NCBI GenBank assembly: GCA_003416985.1
Contig: QVIN01000012.1
Coordinates: 1-64,000 of the forward strand
DNA length: 64,000 bases
Direction of reading: 5' to 3'
DNA from: Duganella sp. BJB480
GTDB lineage: Bacteria > Pseudomonadota > Gammaproteobacteria > Burkholderiales > Burkholderiaceae_D
Numbering within the stretch: position 1 is the first letter of the stretch; each line of letters begins with the position of its first letter. Shown piece by piece: positions 1 through 10,200 of the stretch. The position numbers were made by a program, and so were the translations under genes. The notes beneath the pieces are model-generated. The model was not told the DNA's origin. It saw only the letters and a program-made list of their open reading frames with translations, and did not search any database.

Positions 1-100
1 GACCCACGTGCTCCATGGCACTAAGTCTGATCAGCGTCACTCCGCCCGGCCGCACTTACTTCGTTATTATCCGATGGAGATGCGGTACGCTCAATATACG

Positions 101-173
101 AAGTCTGACATTCGGACACGAGCTCAAACGTATATATGCGTTACGGTTGAGCTCGTGTCCGAATGTCAGACTT
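101..173. repeat. Palindromic repeat (REP/BIME-like), copy 1
   Basis: Two perfect 27-bp inverted arms (101-127 and 147-173) flank a 19-bp spacer. The arm core reads GTGTCCGAATGTCAGACTTG on its right side. The right arm plus flanking bases (149-180) is identical over 32 bp to 63321-63352 near the other end of the window, so this is a dispersed element rather than a chance palindrome. Length, intergenic position and arm structure resemble REP/BIME elements mobilised by RAYT transposases in betaproteobacteria; that class assignment is inferred. No transposase gene is visible in the window. Confidence 0.85.
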
Positions 174-333
174 GACCCCATTTGTTTTTAATAGGCATGT
201 GCGCAGACATTATCGCATTGGGAAACTAATATTTTCTGATGGCATCGTTCGACCGGGCTCGCCTGCGTCTGCTGCGCCGCACCACGCGCGCGTTGGTGGC
301 CGTTTTGTTGTCCGGCCCGGCGGCGTGACTGTT

Positions 334-360
334 TTGCCAAGGATTTACTCTTGCTATAGA
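334..360 (+). promoter_or_regulatory. Candidate extended -10 promoter for ppiD
   Basis: A TTGCCA hexamer (334-339) is followed after 15 bp by TATAGA (355-360), preceded by TG one base upstream (an extended -10). The short spacing is compatible with an extended -10 promoter. It lies 73 bp before the chosen ppiD start. Confidence 0.4.
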
Positions 361-433
361 GGGGGGCTCTCTGTAAAATCCCGCAACCGGAATCTTGTAT
401 GTGCAAGTTCCACTCAATCCGAATTGGCAGACC

Positions 434-2347
434 ATGTTTGAATTTATTCGTACCCATCAACGTTTGATGCAGATACTCCTGGCGATTATTATCGTCCCGT
501 CGTTCGCCTTCGTTGGTATCGGCAGTTACAAGAGCTTCGGCGACGACGCCAATACGATCGCCAAAATCGACGGCAAGCCGCTGACCCAGCAAGAGTTCGA
601 TAACGCGGTCCGCACTCAGCTGGACAGCTATCGCCAGCGCCTGGGCGCGCAGTTCGACCAGAAGATGTTCGACACTCCGGAATTCAAGCAGAACATCCTT
701 GATCAGCTGGTCGCGGAGCGCGCCGTGGCTGCCGAGGTGAACCATGCACACCTGAGCGTCAGCGACGCCCAGCTGCAAAAAGTCATCAAGGAACAATTTG
801 GCGGCGAAGGTGCGTTCGATATGGAGCGCTACAAGACCATCCTGGCCGCGCAGGGCATGACGCCGACCATGTTCGATCAGCGCATGCGCCGCGACATGAC
901 TTTGCAGCAGTTGGGCAACGCGATCCAATCCACCGGCTTCGCGCCGCGCGCCGTGGCCAAGGCCCTGTCCGACATCGGCGCGCAGGAGCGCGAGGTGCAG
1001 GAACTGCTGCTGCCGGTCGCCGATTTCGTGCCGCAAGTGAAGATCACCGACGACATGGTCAAGGCTTACTACGACAAGAACAGCAAGTTCTTCGAAGTGC
1101 CGGAGCAGGCCAAGATCGAATACGTGGTCTTCAACAGCGACGCCGTCATGAGCCAGGTGGCCGTGACCGACGCCGACGTGGCCGCGTACTACGCCGCCAA
1201 CCAGCCCGCTTTCAGCACGCCGGAAAGCCGCCGCGCCGCACACATCCAGGTCGCACTGAAGAAGGGCGCCAGCGCCGCCGAGGTGGCCGCCGCCAAGGCC
1301 AAGGCCGACGCCATCGTTGCCGAACTGCGCAAGAATCCAGGCGATTTCGCCAAGGTCGCCAAGGCCAAGTCGGACGATCCGGTGTCGGGCGAGCAGGGCG
1401 GCGATCTGGGCATCGTCAGCAAGGGTTCGCTGCCGGCCGCTTCGGTTGAAGCCGCCGTCATGAAACTCAAGCAGGGCGAGATCAGCGATCCGGTGCAGTC
1501 GGACTTCGGCTTCCACATCCTGACCGTGACCGAACTGAAGCCGGCTGTCGTCAAGCCGCTGGACGCGGTCAAGACCGAGGTGGCCGAGGCGCTGAAAAAG
1601 CAGAAGGCCGCCAAGAAGTATTCGGAAATGGCTGAGGCCTTCACCAACACCGTCTACGAGCAGTCGGACAGCCTGAAGCCGGTCGCCGACAAGCTGGGCC
1701 TGAAGATCGAAACCGCCGCCAACGTCTCCCGCACGCCGTCGCCGATGGCCGGTCAGGCGCCGTACAACAACGCCAAGTTCCTGGCCGCGCTGTTCTCCAA
1801 CGAGTCGATCAGCAGCAAGCGCAATACCGAAGCCGTCGAAACCGCCCCGAGCACCCTGGTCGCCGGCCGCATCGTCGAGTTCAAGCCTGCGACCAAGCGT
1901 CCGCTGGCTGAAGTCGACGCCGCGATCCGCCAGCGCGTCACGATGGAGGAGGCCGCCAAGTTGGCCGCCAAGGCTGGCGCAGAGAAACTGGCTGCGTTCA
2001 AGAAGTCCGGCGATGCCACCGGCTTCGGCGCCGCCAAGCTGGTGTCGCGTTCCAAGCCGGAGGGCGTGAACGGCCTGGCGATGCAGGAAATCATGAAGGC
2101 CGATACCGCCAAGCTGCCAGCCTACGTTGGCGTGGACGTGCCTGGCATGGGCTATGGCGTCTACCGCATCGGCAAGGTGCAGCAGCCTGCGGTGCAGGAC
2201 GAGGCCCGCCGCAAATCGGAAGCCGAGCAGATCAACAACATCGTCGCCCAGCAGGAGATGTACGACTACATCGAACTGCTGAAACAAAAGGCCAAGGTCA
2301 AGATCCTCAAGCCCATCGCAAAAACCACAGTTGTAGAAGTGAAGTAA
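434..2347 (+). CDS. ppiD: PpiD-like periplasmic peptidyl-prolyl isomerase/chaperone
   Basis: Membrane-anchored periplasmic folding factor of 637 residues that helps outer-membrane and secreted proteins leave the Sec translocon. Residues 1-35 contain a single N-terminal membrane anchor (hydrophobic LLAIIIVPSFAFVGIG), followed by a SurA-N/PpiD-type helical chaperone domain. A parvulin rotamase domain lies around residues 260-380, with the family GGDLG and FGFHI motifs. The C-terminal third is a further helical region. The ATG at 434 is preferred because the protein then begins MFEFIRTH, as in the family; an in-frame TTG at 395 would add 13 residues of poor composition. Two smaller parvulins are encoded at 20.2-21.9 kb. 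A hairpin follows the stop. Confidence 0.93.
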   Translation: MFEFIRTHQRLMQILLAIIIVPSFAFVGIGSYKSFGDDANTIAKIDGKPLTQQEFDNAVRTQLDSYRQRLGAQFDQKMFDTPEFKQNILDQLVAERAVAAEVNHAHLSVSDAQLQKVIKEQFGGEGAFDMERYKTILAAQGMTPTMFDQRMRRDMTLQQLGNAIQSTGFAPRAVAKALSDIGAQEREVQELLLPVADFVPQVKITDDMVKAYYDKNSKFFEVPEQAKIEYVVFNSDAVMSQVAVTDADVAAYYAANQPAFSTPESRRAAHIQVALKKGASAAEVAAAKAKADAIVAELRKNPGDFAKVAKAKSDDPVSGEQGGDLGIVSKGSLPAASVEAAVMKLKQGEISDPVQSDFGFHILTVTELKPAVVKPLDAVKTEVAEALKKQKAAKKYSEMAEAFTNTVYEQSDSLKPVADKLGLKIETAANVSRTPSPMAGQAPYNNAKFLAALFSNESISSKRNTEAVETAPSTLVAGRIVEFKPATKRPLAEVDAAIRQRVTMEEAAKLAAKAGAEKLAAFKKSGDATGFGAAKLVSRSKPEGVNGLAMQEIMKADTAKLPAYVGVDVPGMGYGVYRIGKVQQPAVQDEARRKSEAEQINNIVAQQEMYDYIELLKQKAKVKILKPIAKTTVVEVK

Positions 2348-2356
2348 GCGATTTTT

Positions 2357-2379
2357 CGGGAAGCGCGCCGCGCTTCCCG
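2357..2379. terminator. GC-rich hairpin after ppiD
   Basis: An 11-bp inverted repeat (2357-2367 and 2369-2379) with almost no loop lies 10 bp after the ppiD stop. There is no T-run on the plus-strand side, so if it stops transcription it does so weakly or with Rho. Confidence 0.3.
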
Positions 2380-2489
2380 GCCCAGCATTCCCCGCCATTG
2401 CGGCGCGTCCGCGCCACCTCCCAGCTTTTTCCCTTCCGCTCCCCCCCGCCTTCGATATCGCTAGTTAGTTGTTTAATTTGAATTACTAA

Positions 2490-2518
2490 TTGACATCTAA
2501 ATTTGGCGGGTGTAACGT
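2490..2518 (+). promoter_or_regulatory. Candidate sigma-70 promoter of PEP-CTERM gene
   Basis: A perfect TTGACA (2490-2495) is followed after 17 bp by TAACGT (2513-2518), a weak -10. It lies in an AT-rich patch 60 bp before the start codon at 2578. No -24/-12 (sigma-54) motif was recognised. Confidence 0.45.
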
Positions 2519-2577
2519 CAAATGGCGCTCTAGCTCATCAGGCGCGTTCGGTTTCCACTTTTTTTCTCGGGAAAATT

Positions 2578-3084
2578 ATGAAACTAAAATCTCTTTTAAT
2601 CGGGACTGTGCTGGCGGCCACCTCGATCACAAGTTATGCCGCCGGCGATAGCCAGAATGTGAATGTGGCGTTGGTTGGTACGCCAGCCACCGGCTATAGC
2701 TCACACTTCGGGTTGGACCATTTGGTGGTCGGTACCTTCACCGATGTGTTCACGTTCAGCCCGTCGGTAGGGCCGAGCTTGCTGAATGTCTGGGTGCAGA
2801 CCATGAGCCTGGGCGTCAACCATGACATCGACTTTTATTCGGCCGACCTGAATGGCAATGCCTTGACGTTCACGCCGAACGGCGGCTTCGAAGCCGGCTG
2901 GCTGAATCCGACCTCTGTTTCCGGCCCGCTGGTGCTGACGGTGAGCGGCATGGCCAACACCGTCACTGCCAGCTATTCCGGCACACTGAACGTCGATCCG
3001 GTGCCAGAGCCGGAAACCTACATCATGATGTTGGGTGGCCTGGGCATCCTGTCCTTCATCGGGCGCCGCCGCAAAAAAAGTTGA
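2578..3084 (+). CDS. FxDxF-type PEP-CTERM protein
   Basis: Secreted protein of 168 residues. It has an N-terminal signal peptide (MKLKSLLIGTVLAATS, cleavage near AYA-AG at about residue 22). A beta-rich middle carries the FTDVF signature of the FxDxF PEP-CTERM family. The C-terminal sorting signal consists of VPEPET, a hydrophobic helix and the basic tail GRRRKK. PEP-CTERM proteins are recognised by exosortase EpsH/XrtA and released with exopolysaccharide; the role of this one is unknown. The ATG at 2578 is chosen because it begins the signal peptide; an upstream in-frame start at 2503 would add 25 uncharacteristic residues. A second, unrelated PEP-CTERM protein is encoded at 17.8 kb. No exosortase gene is in the window. 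Confidence 0.88.
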   Translation: MKLKSLLIGTVLAATSITSYAAGDSQNVNVALVGTPATGYSSHFGLDHLVVGTFTDVFTFSPSVGPSLLNVWVQTMSLGVNHDIDFYSADLNGNALTFTPNGGFEAGWLNPTSVSGPLVLTVSGMANTVTASYSGTLNVDPVPEPETYIMMLGGLGILSFIGRRRKKS

Positions 3085-3114
3085 CGGCGCCGTGGAGCGC
3101 TAACGTCTCTGGGT

Positions 3115-3154
3115 AAAAAAGAAGCCCCGACAGCCGGTAGCCGGCTCTCGGGGC
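3115..3154 (-). terminator. Rho-independent terminator of mnmH
   Basis: Stem 3124-3130 / 3148-3154 (GCCCCGA/TCGGGGC) with an inner stem 3132-3137 / 3141-3146. On the minus strand it is followed by six T residues (A-run 3115-3120 on plus). It lies between the convergent PEP-CTERM and mnmH genes. Confidence 0.85.
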
Positions 3155-3177
3155 ATGATGTTTCTGGTGGCGCCGAA

Positions 3178-4239
3178 TCAGGCCATCGCAGCCATCAGGT
3201 TCAGCGCGGCGTGCCGGAAGGCGGCGGCATCGATATCCTCCAGCTGCAGCGGCAAAGCCTGGCCATACTTGACGAAATTGCGGTCGATCGACCGCAGGTA
3301 GGCCGGATCATAGTGATCGGCCAGCAGCTCCTCCACCAGGGCCGGCATCGCGCCGGCCACCGCCATGGCTTGCCAGCGCCCGATCTTCTCGCGCCCGTGC
3401 AGCGCCGTCAGAAATTCCAGCTGTTCGTTGAGCGAAGCCGGGCTGTCGGTGAAATGCACGTAATCCTCCATCAGCAGGCGCACGCGGTTGGTGCGCGACA
3501 GCGTCAGTGCGACGCAGTCGGAGGCGCGCATGGCGTCCATCAGCGCCGTCGGCACCCGCAGGTTGCCGACCTTCTTGCTCTCCGATTCCACAAACACCGG
3601 CAGCGCGGGGTCGAAGCGGCGCAGGGTATTCCAGATCGCCGTCTCGAAAGCCTTCTGGCCGGGCTGCGGTTGGCTCGGCAGGTTGCCCAGCACCGAACCG
3701 CGATGGGCGGCCAACTGCTCGAGGTCCAGCACTTGCGCTCCGCTCGCGTGCAGCACTTCCAGCAAGCGGCTCTTGCCGCTGCCGGTGGTGCCGCAGATGA
3801 CCTTGAACTTCAACCCGGGCGGCTGTTCCAGCGCCGCGTTGACGTGGGCGCGGAAGGCCTTGTAGCCGCCGTCCAGCTGCGCCACCGGCCAGCCTATCTT
3901 GGCCAGGATGTGCGCCATCGAGCCGCTGCGATTGCCGCCGCGCCAGCAGTAGATCAGCGGCCGCCACTCGCGCGGCTTGTCCAGCCACAGGGTCTCGATG
4001 TGGGCGGCGATATTCTTCGCCACCAGCGCGGCGCCGACCTTCTTGGCCTCGAACGAGTTGACCTGCTTGTACATCGTGCCGACCTGGATGCGCTGCGCGT
4101 CGTCCAGCACCGGCGCGTTGATGGCGCCGGGCAGGTGGTCGAGCGCGTATTCTGCGGGGCTGCGGACGTCGATGATGGTGTCGAACTTGTCCAGTTGCGG
4201 GAGCGCGTCGTCGAATACTAGGATTTCTGGATACTTCAT
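3178..4239 (-). CDS. mnmH: tRNA 2-selenouridine synthase
   Basis: Replaces the sulfur of (geranylated) 2-thiouridine at the wobble position of tRNA Lys/Glu/Gln with selenium from selenophosphate; 353 residues. An N-terminal rhodanese domain holds the active cysteine C98 in YCWRGGNRSGS. A P-loop NTPase part begins at residue 150 (GTTGSGKS). The start at 4239 overlaps the tesA stop by four bases (ATGA), so it is probably translated by coupling after tesA. An upstream open frame runs on to 5076 but is only antisense to the ABC gene. A terminator follows. SelD, which would supply selenophosphate, is not in the window. Confidence 0.93.
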   Translation of the reverse strand: MKYPEILVFDDALPQLDKFDTIIDVRSPAEYALDHLPGAINAPVLDDAQRIQVGTMYKQVNSFEAKKVGAALVAKNIAAHIETLWLDKPREWRPLIYCWRGGNRSGSMAHILAKIGWPVAQLDGGYKAFRAHVNAALEQPPGLKFKVICGTTGSGKSRLLEVLHASGAQVLDLEQLAAHRGSVLGNLPSQPQPGQKAFETAIWNTLRRFDPALPVFVESESKKVGNLRVPTALMDAMRASDCVALTLSRTNRVRLLMEDYVHFTDSPASLNEQLEFLTALHGREKIGRWQAMAVAGAMPALVEELLADHYDPAYLRSIDRNFVKYGQALPLQLEDIDAAAFRHAALNLMAAMA

Positions 4240-4895
4240 TTTGCCTTGATGCTTTTCTGTAGAACGGGCCAGATGTTGGCCAGGATGGTGGGATGGGCTT
4301 CGGCCAGCGGGTGCAGGCGGTCCGGCTGGAACAGCTGCGGCTTGTCGGCTATCCCGTCGAGCATGAACGGCACCAGCGGCGCCTTGATCTCCTTGCTCAG
4401 GGTACCGTACATGGCGAAGAATTTGTCGGCGTAATCGCGCCCGTAGTTGGGCGGCATACGCATGCCGATCAACATGACCTTGGCGTCGGCCTTGGCGGCG
4501 GCATCGGCCATCGCGCGCAGATTGGTCTCGGCGGCGGCCACCGGCAGGCCGCGCAGGCCGTCGTTGGCGCCCAGTTCGATCACCACCAGCGCCGGCTTGT
4601 ACTTCGCCAGCAGCGCCGGCAAGCGCGTGCGGCCGCCGCTGGTGGTTTCGCCGCTGACGCTGGCGTTGACCACGTTGGCGTCGATCTTCTGGCTCTTGAG
4701 TTTTTGCTCGGCCAGCGCCACCCAGCCGGCGCCGCGCGCCAGGCCATATTCGGCGGAAAGGCTGTCGCCGAGCACCAGCACGGTTTTTGGTGCAGAATAG
4801 GCGCTCGCCGTGGCCGATGCCAGCAGCAGCGCGGCCAAAGCCTGAGCACTCAGTTTTCTTGATAAACCGTATAAAACATTTAACACATTCAGCAT
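4236..4895 (-). CDS. tesA: Arylesterase / lysophospholipase (TesA, SGNH family)
   Basis: Periplasmic SGNH hydrolase of 219 residues acting on acyl esters and thioesters. Residues 1-34 are a signal peptide. The nucleophile is S45 in VLGDSLSAEYG, the oxyanion block is GAND, and the catalytic Asp/His lie in DRLHPLAEAH near the C-terminus. Start 4895 is supported by an AGGA element about nine bases upstream on the minus strand. The start codon overlaps the start of the divergent ABC gene within a single CATG. Pairing with a YbbA-type ATPase is the known tesA-ybbA arrangement; the coupling to mnmH downstream is less usual. Confidence 0.9.
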   Translation of the reverse strand: MLNVLNVLYGLSRKLSAQALAALLLASATASAYSAPKTVLVLGDSLSAEYGLARGAGWVALAEQKLKSQKIDANVVNASVSGETTSGGRTRLPALLAKYKPALVVIELGANDGLRGLPVAAAETNLRAMADAAAKADAKVMLIGMRMPPNYGRDYADKFFAMYGTLSKEIKAPLVPFMLDGIADKPQLFQPDRLHPLAEAHPTILANIWPVLQKSIKAK

Positions 4896-5646
4896 GCCTG
4901 ATTTTCCTAAAGCGTCTTCCCATTTCATGCCGGACGGACCGGGCCTGGCGTCCAGCGCCGCCGCTGTGCCGCTGTCCGGCGCGCAGCCGGCCATCGCCGT
5001 CAGTGGCCTGGCCAAGCGCGTGGCCGACGCCAGCGGCGAACTGACGATCCTGCACGAGGTGGATTTTACCGTGCAAAAAGCCGAGACGCTCGCCATTGTA
5101 GGCGCTTCCGGCTCGGGCAAGTCGACTTTGCTAGGTCTGCTGGCCGGCCTGGACACGCCCAGCGCGGGCCGCGTGCTGCTCGACGGCGTTGATATCTACG
5201 CGCTGGACGAGGATGGCCGCGCCGCGCTGCGCAAGGAAAAGCTGGGTTTCGTGTTCCAGTCGTTCCAGCTGCTGGCGCACCTGACGGCGCTGGAAAACGT
5301 CATGCTGCCGCTGGAGCTGCGCGGCGCCACGCATGCGCGCGAGAAGGCGGAGAGCATGCTGGAGCGGGTGGGGCTGGCGAGCCGCCTGAAGCACTATCCC
5401 AAATACCTGTCCGGCGGCGAGCAGCAGCGCGTGGCGCTGGCGCGGGCCTTCGTCACAGAGCCGCCGCTGTTGTTCGCCGACGAGCCGACCGGCAGCCTGG
5501 ATGCTGCCACCGGCGAGGCGGTCATCAAACTGATGTTCGAACTGAATCGCCAGCACGGCTCGACGCTGGTGCTGGTCACGCACGACCAGGCGATGGCGGC
5601 GCGCTGCGGCCGCACCATCACCATCGCGGCGGGACGGCTGCTTTGA
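4894..5646 (+). CDS. ybbA: ABC transporter ATP-binding protein (YbbA/LolD-like)
   Basis: Cytoplasmic ATPase of 250 residues from the MacB/LolD/YbbA branch, which works with FtsX-type permeases. Walker A is GASGSGKS, the Q-loop region is VFQSFQLL, the signature is LSGGEQQRVALARA, and Walker B is LLFADEPTGS with the H-loop VLVTHD. Start 4894 overlaps the tesA start codon; ATG 4927 would give 239 residues and avoid the overlap. Neither has a clear Shine-Dalgarno. In enterobacteria ybbA is followed by the permease ybbP; here the next gene is nnr on the other strand, so the ATPase has no adjacent permease. The symbol rests on the tesA context. Confidence 0.85.
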   Translation: MPDFPKASSHFMPDGPGLASSAAAVPLSGAQPAIAVSGLAKRVADASGELTILHEVDFTVQKAETLAIVGASGSGKSTLLGLLAGLDTPSAGRVLLDGVDIYALDEDGRAALRKEKLGFVFQSFQLLAHLTALENVMLPLELRGATHAREKAESMLERVGLASRLKHYPKYLSGGEQQRVALARAFVTEPPLLFADEPTGSLDAATGEAVIKLMFELNRQHGSTLVLVTHDQAMAARCGRTITIAAGRLL

Positions 5647-5650
5647 CTGA

Positions 5651-7156
<1,506 letters not shown>

Positions 7157-7253
7157 GGTGTGATTTTAGCATCCAAATTATGTTGTAAGGCCGCTATCCC
7201 ACGCGCGGCCGAGACACTACAATATACGCTTCAGTTATCGTAGTGAGGCTTGC

Positions 7254-10200
7254 ATGGATTGGCAGTTCTGGATAGACCGTGGTGGTACGTTTACCGACAT
7301 CGTGGCGCGTCCGCCCGATGGGCGCCTGCGTACGCTCAAGCTGCTGTCCGAGAACCCCGAGCAGTACGCCGATGCGGCCATCGCCGGCATCCGCCAGCTG
7401 ATGGGTGTCGCCAAGGGCAAGCCGATTCCGGTGGCGCAGATCGGCGCCGTCAAGATGGGCACCACGGTCGCCACCAACGCGCTGTTGGAGCGCAAGGGCG
7501 AGCCGACCGCGCTGGCCATCACGCGCGGCTTCCGCGAAGCGCTGCGCATCGCCTACCAGAACCGTCCGCGCCTGTTCGACCGCCGCATCCTGCTGCCCGA
7601 ACTGCTGTACAGCCACGTGATCGAAATCGACGAGCGCATGGGCGCGCATGGCGATACCGTCGCCGCGCTGGATATGGAGACCGCGCGCGCCGGCCTGGCG
7701 GCGGCCTACGACATGGGCCTGCGTTCGCTGGCCATCGTCTTCATGCACGGCTACCGTTATCACGCGCATGAGGTCAAGGTGGCGGAGATGGCGCGGCTGA
7801 TGGGGTTCACGCAGGTCTCGGTCTCGCACGAAGTCAGCCCGATGATGAAGCTGGTCGCGCGCGGCGACACCACCGTGGTGGATGCCTATCTGTCGCCCAT
7901 CCTGCGGCGCTACGTCGACCAGGTGGCGAAGGAAATGCCGGGTGTGAACCTGCAGTTCATGCAGTCCAGCGGCGGCCTGACCGACGCGCGCGCCTTCCAG
8001 GGCAAGGACAGCATCCTGAGCGGGCCTGCGGGCGGCATCGTCGGCATGGTCCGCGCCAGCAAGCTGGCCGGCTTCGACAAGGTGATCGGCTTCGACATGG
8101 GCGGCACCTCGACCGACGTTTCGCATTTTTCCGGCGAGTTTGAGCGCGTGTTCGAAACCCAGGTGGCCGGCGTACGCATGCGCGCGCCGATGATGAGCAT
8201 CCACACGGTGGCGGCGGGTGGCGGCTCGATCCTGCATTTCGACGGCAGCCGCTATCGCGTGGGCCCGGACAGCGCGGGCGCCAATCCGGGGCCGGCCAGT
8301 TATCGGCGCGGCGGTCCGCTGGCGGTCACCGACTGCAATGTCATGCTCGGGAAAATCCAGCCCAATTACTTCCCGCAGCTGTTCGGGGCGGAGGGCCGAC
8401 AGGCGCTCGACGCGCACGCCGTGCGTGTGCAGTTCGCCGAGCTGGCGGCGCGCATCCAGGCCGCCACCGGCAAGGAGACCACGCCGGAGCAGGTGGCCGA
8501 GGGCTTTATCGAAATCGCGGTCGGCAATATGGCCAACGCGATCAAACAGATCTCCGTGCAGCGTGGGCACGACGTCACAGAGTACGCGCTGACCAGCTTT
8601 GGCGGCGCAGGCGGGCAGCACGCCTGCCTGGTGGCCGACGCGCTGGGCATGAAGACTGTGTTCGTGCATTCGCTGGCGGGCGTGATGTCGGCCTACGGCA
8701 TGGGCCTGGCCGACCAGACCGCGATGCGCGAGGCCGCGGTGGAAGCGCGCCTGGCTGCCGATTCGGCGGAAGACCTGGACGCCCGCCTGCATGCGCTGGG
8801 CCGCCATGCGCGCGCCGACCTGCATCACCAGGGCGTCGACGACCAGCGCATCGTGCTGATACGCCGCGTCCACCTGCGCTACGAAGGCACGGATTCGGCG
8901 CTGATCGTCTTGTTCGACACCGTCGACAGCATGAAGGCGCAGTTCGAGGCGGCCTACCGCAAGCGCTATTCCTTCCTGATGCCGTCCAAGGCGCTGATCG
9001 TGGAGGCGGTGTCCGTCGAGGCGGTCGGCAAGTCCGATGCGCCGTCCGAAACTGTGGAGCCGGCGCCGCGCCGCGTGTCCGGCCTGATGCCGCATGCGGT
9101 GGTGCCGATGTACACCGGCGGCAAATGGCGCCAGACCAATCTGTACCAGCGGGGCGCCACGCGCATCGGCGATATCGTGAAGGGCCCGGCCATCATCGCC
9201 GAGGCGAATGCGACCACCATCGTCGAAGCGGGATGGCAGGCCGAGGTGACGCTGCACGATCACCTGGTGCTCAAGCGCGTGGTGGCGCTGCCGGAGCGCC
9301 GCGCCATCGGCACCAGCGCCGATCCGGTGATGCTGGAGATCTTCAACAACCTGTTCATGTCGATCGCCGAGCAGATGGGACTGCGCCTGCAGAACACCGC
9401 CTACTCGGTCAACATCAAGGAGCGGCTGGACTTCAGCTGCGCCATCTTCGACGCCGACGGCAACCTGATCGCCAACGCGCCGCACATGCCGGTGCATCTG
9501 GGCTCCATGGGCGAGAGCATCAAGACCGTGATGCGCGAGAACGCCGGCCGCATGCACGCCGGCGACGTCTTCATTCTCAACGACCCGTACAACGGCGGTA
9601 CCCATTTGCCGGATGTGACGGTGATCTCGCCGGTGTTCGACGAGGCCGGCCGGGACATCCTGTTCTACGTCGGCTCGCGCGGCCACCACGCGGACATCGG
9701 CGGCACCACGCCAGGTTCGATGCCGCCGGATTCGCGCGTGATCGAGGAAGAGGGCGTGTTGATCAATAACTTCAAGCTGGTGGACGGCGCCGCCGGCGGC
9801 CAGCTGCGCGAGGCCGAGACGCGCGCGCTGCTGACAGGCGCGCGCTACCCGGCGCGCAATCCAGACCAGAACATGGCCGACCTGCGGGCGCAGGTGGCGG
9901 CCAACCAGAAGGGTGTGGACGAGCTGCGCAAAATGGTGGCGCACTTCGGCCTGGAGGTGGTGCAGGCCTACATGGGCCACGTGCAGGACAACGCCGAGGA
10001 ATCGGTGCGGCGCGTGATCAGCGCGCTGAAGGACGGCAGCTACACGCTGCAACTGGATAACGGCGCCCAGATACAGGTGGCGGTGCGGGTCGATCATGCC
10101 AGCCGCAGCGCGGAGATCGATTTCACCGGCACCTCGCCGCAGCTGGAGAACAACTTCAACGCGCCGTCGGCGGTATGCATGGCGGCCGTGCTGTACGTGT

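Larger units (their letters stand above)
1..433. other. Intergenic region upstream of ppiD
   Basis: I see no convincing coding sequence or tRNA in this stretch. It holds the palindromic repeat at 101-173 and a candidate promoter at 334-360. The reading frames that cross it on either strand are continuations of antisense frames of ppiD and show no recognisable protein. The first 100 bases could be the tail of an intergenic region whose left gene lies outside the window. Confidence 0.5.

Noticed and set aside
101..173. Inverted repeat as an insertion-sequence terminal repeat or CRISPR unit
   Set aside because: No transposase, no target duplication and no regular array; dispersed palindromic repeat fits better.
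188..2398. Long minus-strand frame (736 codons) antisense to ppiD
   Set aside because: It has composition typical of a mirrored high-GC frame, no domain, and lies wholly under a well-recognised ppiD gene.
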